Positions 6,064-7,104 of a stretch of 7,104 nucleotides of DNA are shown here, piece by piece. The stretch spans positions 1 to 7,104 of the forward strand of contig CAMPKL010000180.1 of the NCBI GenBank assembly GCA_946887065.1, in the 5' to 3' direction. The position numbers and the translations under genes were made by a program. The DNA comes from an uncultured Bryobacterales bacterium (GTDB lineage: Bacteria; Acidobacteriota; Terriglobia; Bryobacterales; UBA6623). The stretch's first letter is position 1. Each line of letters begins with the position of its first letter. Below the pieces are notes generated by a model. That model was not told where the DNA came from. It ran no database searches and worked only from the letters and a program-made list of their open reading frames with translations.

Positions 6064-6588
6064 TTACTGTTTGCCGTTGGAGTCGTTGATTTGACCGCGA
6101 ATCTCGCCGCCGGGCCACTTCGTCGAGTGGACGTTGGCATACGCGAAGCCGGCGCGGATCGCCGCTAGCGCCTTGGCGAACTCGCCGGCATTGATTCCCT
6201 GGCCGCCCGGACCAATGACGCTAGCCGCCGTTGCCGTTCCGCCGACAGTTCCGCTTACAGGACAGACGGGAGTGCCTAAGGGGCCGGGGTTCGCGGCCGT
6301 TCCGCAGAGCCAAATCATGATGCCCCCGTTCACACCTCGGGCTGCGGTGTGGATGTGGGCCTGTAGGACGTCTCCTTCGAGTCCATCGAACGAAAGCGTG
6401 TAGTCCATCATCGTGCCGGACGGATCGATTTTAGCCACGAAACTGCCCTTGGCAGTGGTCGAAAGCGATGGGTTCTCCTGATAGCCGTTCAAGTCCGCGG
6501 ACAGGTGGTTTGACCCGCCGTTGCCGGGATCGCCGACGGCAAAGGAAGCAACGCAAAACAGAGCAAGAGCCAGCTTGGTGATTTTCAT
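6064..6588 (-). CDS. Exported CHRD-domain protein
   Basis: A 174-residue protein from the ATG at 6588, chosen because a strong Shine-Dalgarno sequence sits 6 bases upstream and because a signal peptide begins at once (Met-Lys-Ile-Thr-Lys, hydrophobic 6-18, probable cleavage near 17-19). The rest (about 28-168) is one CHRD domain, named from chordin. Hallmarks are LSADLNGYQENP (29-40), the strand YTLSFDGLEGD (63-73), LQAHIH (75-80), NGGIMIWLCG (87-96) and the closing segment YANVHSTKWPGGEIRGQI (150-167). Cys95 and Cys109 may form a disulfide across a Gly/Pro-rich loop. His78, His80 and His154 are conserved in this fold and could bind metal, but no activity is established for bacterial CHRD proteins. 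The gene lies 80 bases after the TIGR03437 gene and 178 bases before the lectin gene, with hairpin and promoter candidates on its flanks, so it is probably its own transcript. Confidence 0.93.
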   Translation of the reverse strand: MKITKLALALFCVASFAVGDPGNGGSNHLSADLNGYQENPSLSTTAKGSFVAKIDPSGTMMDYTLSFDGLEGDVLQAHIHTAARGVNGGIMIWLCGTAANPGPLGTPVCPVSGTVGGTATAASVIGPGGQGINAGEFAKALAAIRAGFAYANVHSTKWPGGEIRGQINDSNGKQ

Positions 6589-6594
6589 AAAGTA

Positions 6595-6601
6595 CCCCCC
6601 T
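6595..6601 (-). promoter_or_regulatory. Ribosome binding site of the CHRD gene
   Basis: The minus strand reads AGGGGGG ending 6 bases before the ATG at 6588. This is strongly complementary to the CCUCC end of 16S rRNA and decides the start: a start at 6606 would put this motif inside the coding region. Confidence 0.75.
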
Positions 6602-6624
6602 GCCACGAGTCTTGGTGGCGACTG

Positions 6625-6633
6625 AGAATATCA
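6625..6633 (-). promoter_or_regulatory. Candidate extended -10 promoter of the CHRD gene
   Basis: The minus strand reads TGA-TATTCT, which fits an extended -10 element (TGn followed by a TAnnnT hexamer), in the 80-base gap after the TIGR03437 gene. There is no convincing -35, which extended -10 promoters do not strictly need. Initiation about 7 bases downstream would give a leader of about 30 bases containing the Shine-Dalgarno sequence. I infer this from sequence and spacing alone. Confidence 0.35.
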
Positions 6634-6668
6634 GGGAAGTTGCGGAGACAGTTGTAAAAGCTGCCGCG

Positions 6669-7104
6669 TCAAGGGCCGGTCGCAATCAAGACGCTGTTGC
6701 TCACGCCGGCGCCCGAAGTCACGACAACAGGAATCTCGTTAGCCAGCCGCACGCCCTCGGGAATGGTGACGTTAATTTGATTGAGGCCGACGAATCCGGG
6801 GGCCGTGCCGGAGAAAGTCACTGCGGCGGGCAAGCCGTCAATCGTCACCGTCGCCGCGGTCACGGTCTGATTCCCCGCCGATGGCTGTCCGGTTGCCAGC
6901 GGCGGCGACGGTGAGACCGCGCCCAATCCGGTTAGGAAAATGGTGACGATTTCGCCGCGCCGGGCCGGCCGGGCATCGCGGCCGGGTATGCTGCCCTCGG
7001 GGGCTGCAAGGGTGTTGCTATTGGCAATGAGGATCGCGGCTTGACCGGTCCCTTGCTGATTGAGCGTGAAGATCCCTGGCGCGGCTTGACCGAGGAAGAT
7101 CGTG
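6669..7104 (-). CDS. C-terminal part of a secreted protein with a TIGR03437-type module (partial)
   Basis: The frame is open from the right edge (last full codon 7103-7101) to the TGA at 6671-6669, showing 144 residues; the start is outside the window. A TTG at 6926 is internal and not a start, because family-like sequence continues upstream of it. Visible blocks are QAAPGIFTLNQQGTGQAAI near the edge, then ANSNTLAAPEGS, a RPARRGEIVTIFLTGLG segment, TVTIDGLPAAVTFSGTAPGF, GLNQINVTIPEGV, and EIPVVVTSGAGVSNSV before the stop. This order matches the TIGR03437 C-terminal module as I remember it, a beta-sandwich-like domain abundant in Solibacter and placed at the end of large, presumably secreted, repeat proteins. 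What the N-terminal part is (often beta-propeller or Ig-like repeats) cannot be seen. The role is unknown; surface attachment or adhesion is only a guess. Confidence 0.88.
   Translation of the reverse strand, partial: TIFLGQAAPGIFTLNQQGTGQAAILIANSNTLAAPEGSIPGRDARPARRGEIVTIFLTGLGAVSPSPPLATGQPSAGNQTVTAATVTIDGLPAAVTFSGTAPGFVGLNQINVTIPEGVRLANEIPVVVTSGAGVSNSVLIATGP

Noticed and set aside
5886..6140. N-terminal extension of the lectin-like protein to a start at 6140
   Set aside because: It would overlap the end of the CHRD gene, run through the hairpin at 6022-6044 and bury a clear signal peptide 85 residues inside the protein. The ATG at 5885 has a Shine-Dalgarno sequence.
6669..6926. Separate 85-residue gene starting at the TTG at 6926
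   Set aside because: The same frame continues open to the right edge with family-typical sequence, so the TTG is an internal leucine codon.
1..7104. CRISPR array, tRNA/rRNA genes, insertion sequence or phage genes
   Set aside because: No regularly spaced repeats, cloverleaf sequences, rRNA motifs, transposase-like reading frames or flanking inverted repeats were seen. Coding sequence covers nearly the whole window.

Overview
The window is GC-rich bacterial DNA. All seven supported genes are on the minus strand, so transcription reads from the right edge (7104) to the left edge (1). The gene content points to Acidobacteriota, most likely a Solibacter/Bryobacter-type lineage. The evidence is a TIGR03437-type C-terminal module, which is expanded in Solibacter, and a Ser/Thr kinase fused to PD40 beta-propeller repeats with an N-W-x-E-E tail, a typical acidobacterial architecture. 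This placement rests on remembered family traits; no search was run.

Layout in order of transcription: (1) 7104-6669, the C-terminal 144 residues of a probable secreted protein with a TIGR03437 module, its 5' end outside the window. (2) 6588-6064, an exported CHRD-domain protein with a strong Shine-Dalgarno sequence, followed by a terminator-like hairpin at 6022-6044. (3) 5885-5256, an exported four-cysteine lectin-like protein, followed by a convincing intrinsic terminator at 5236-5198. (4) 5062-4046, a membrane-anchored alpha/beta hydrolase. (5) 3993-2908, an exported protein resembling the galactose mutarotase superfamily. (6) 2878-185, a complete transmembrane Ser/Thr kinase with a large PD40 propeller region. 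(7) 153-1, the N-terminus of a probable lipoprotein, perhaps of the cyclase (PF04199) family, cut by the left edge.

The right-hand part looks like three separately transcribed genes for cell-surface or secreted proteins. Downstream of the 5236-5198 terminator, the hydrolase, mutarotase-like, kinase and lipoprotein genes are packed with gaps of 52, 29 and 31 bases and could be one operon. A possible reading is a membrane kinase whose external propeller senses something in the envelope, made together with three envelope-facing enzymes. That functional link is inference from gene order only.

No mobile element, CRISPR array, tRNA or rRNA was seen, and no gene-free stretch exceeds 300 bases. I did not find a clearly new system. 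The points most worth checking are the kinase-containing cluster, the TAnnnT boxes 7-9 bases before three start codons that lack Shine-Dalgarno sequences (possible leaderless transcripts), and the uncharacterised mutarotase-like gene.
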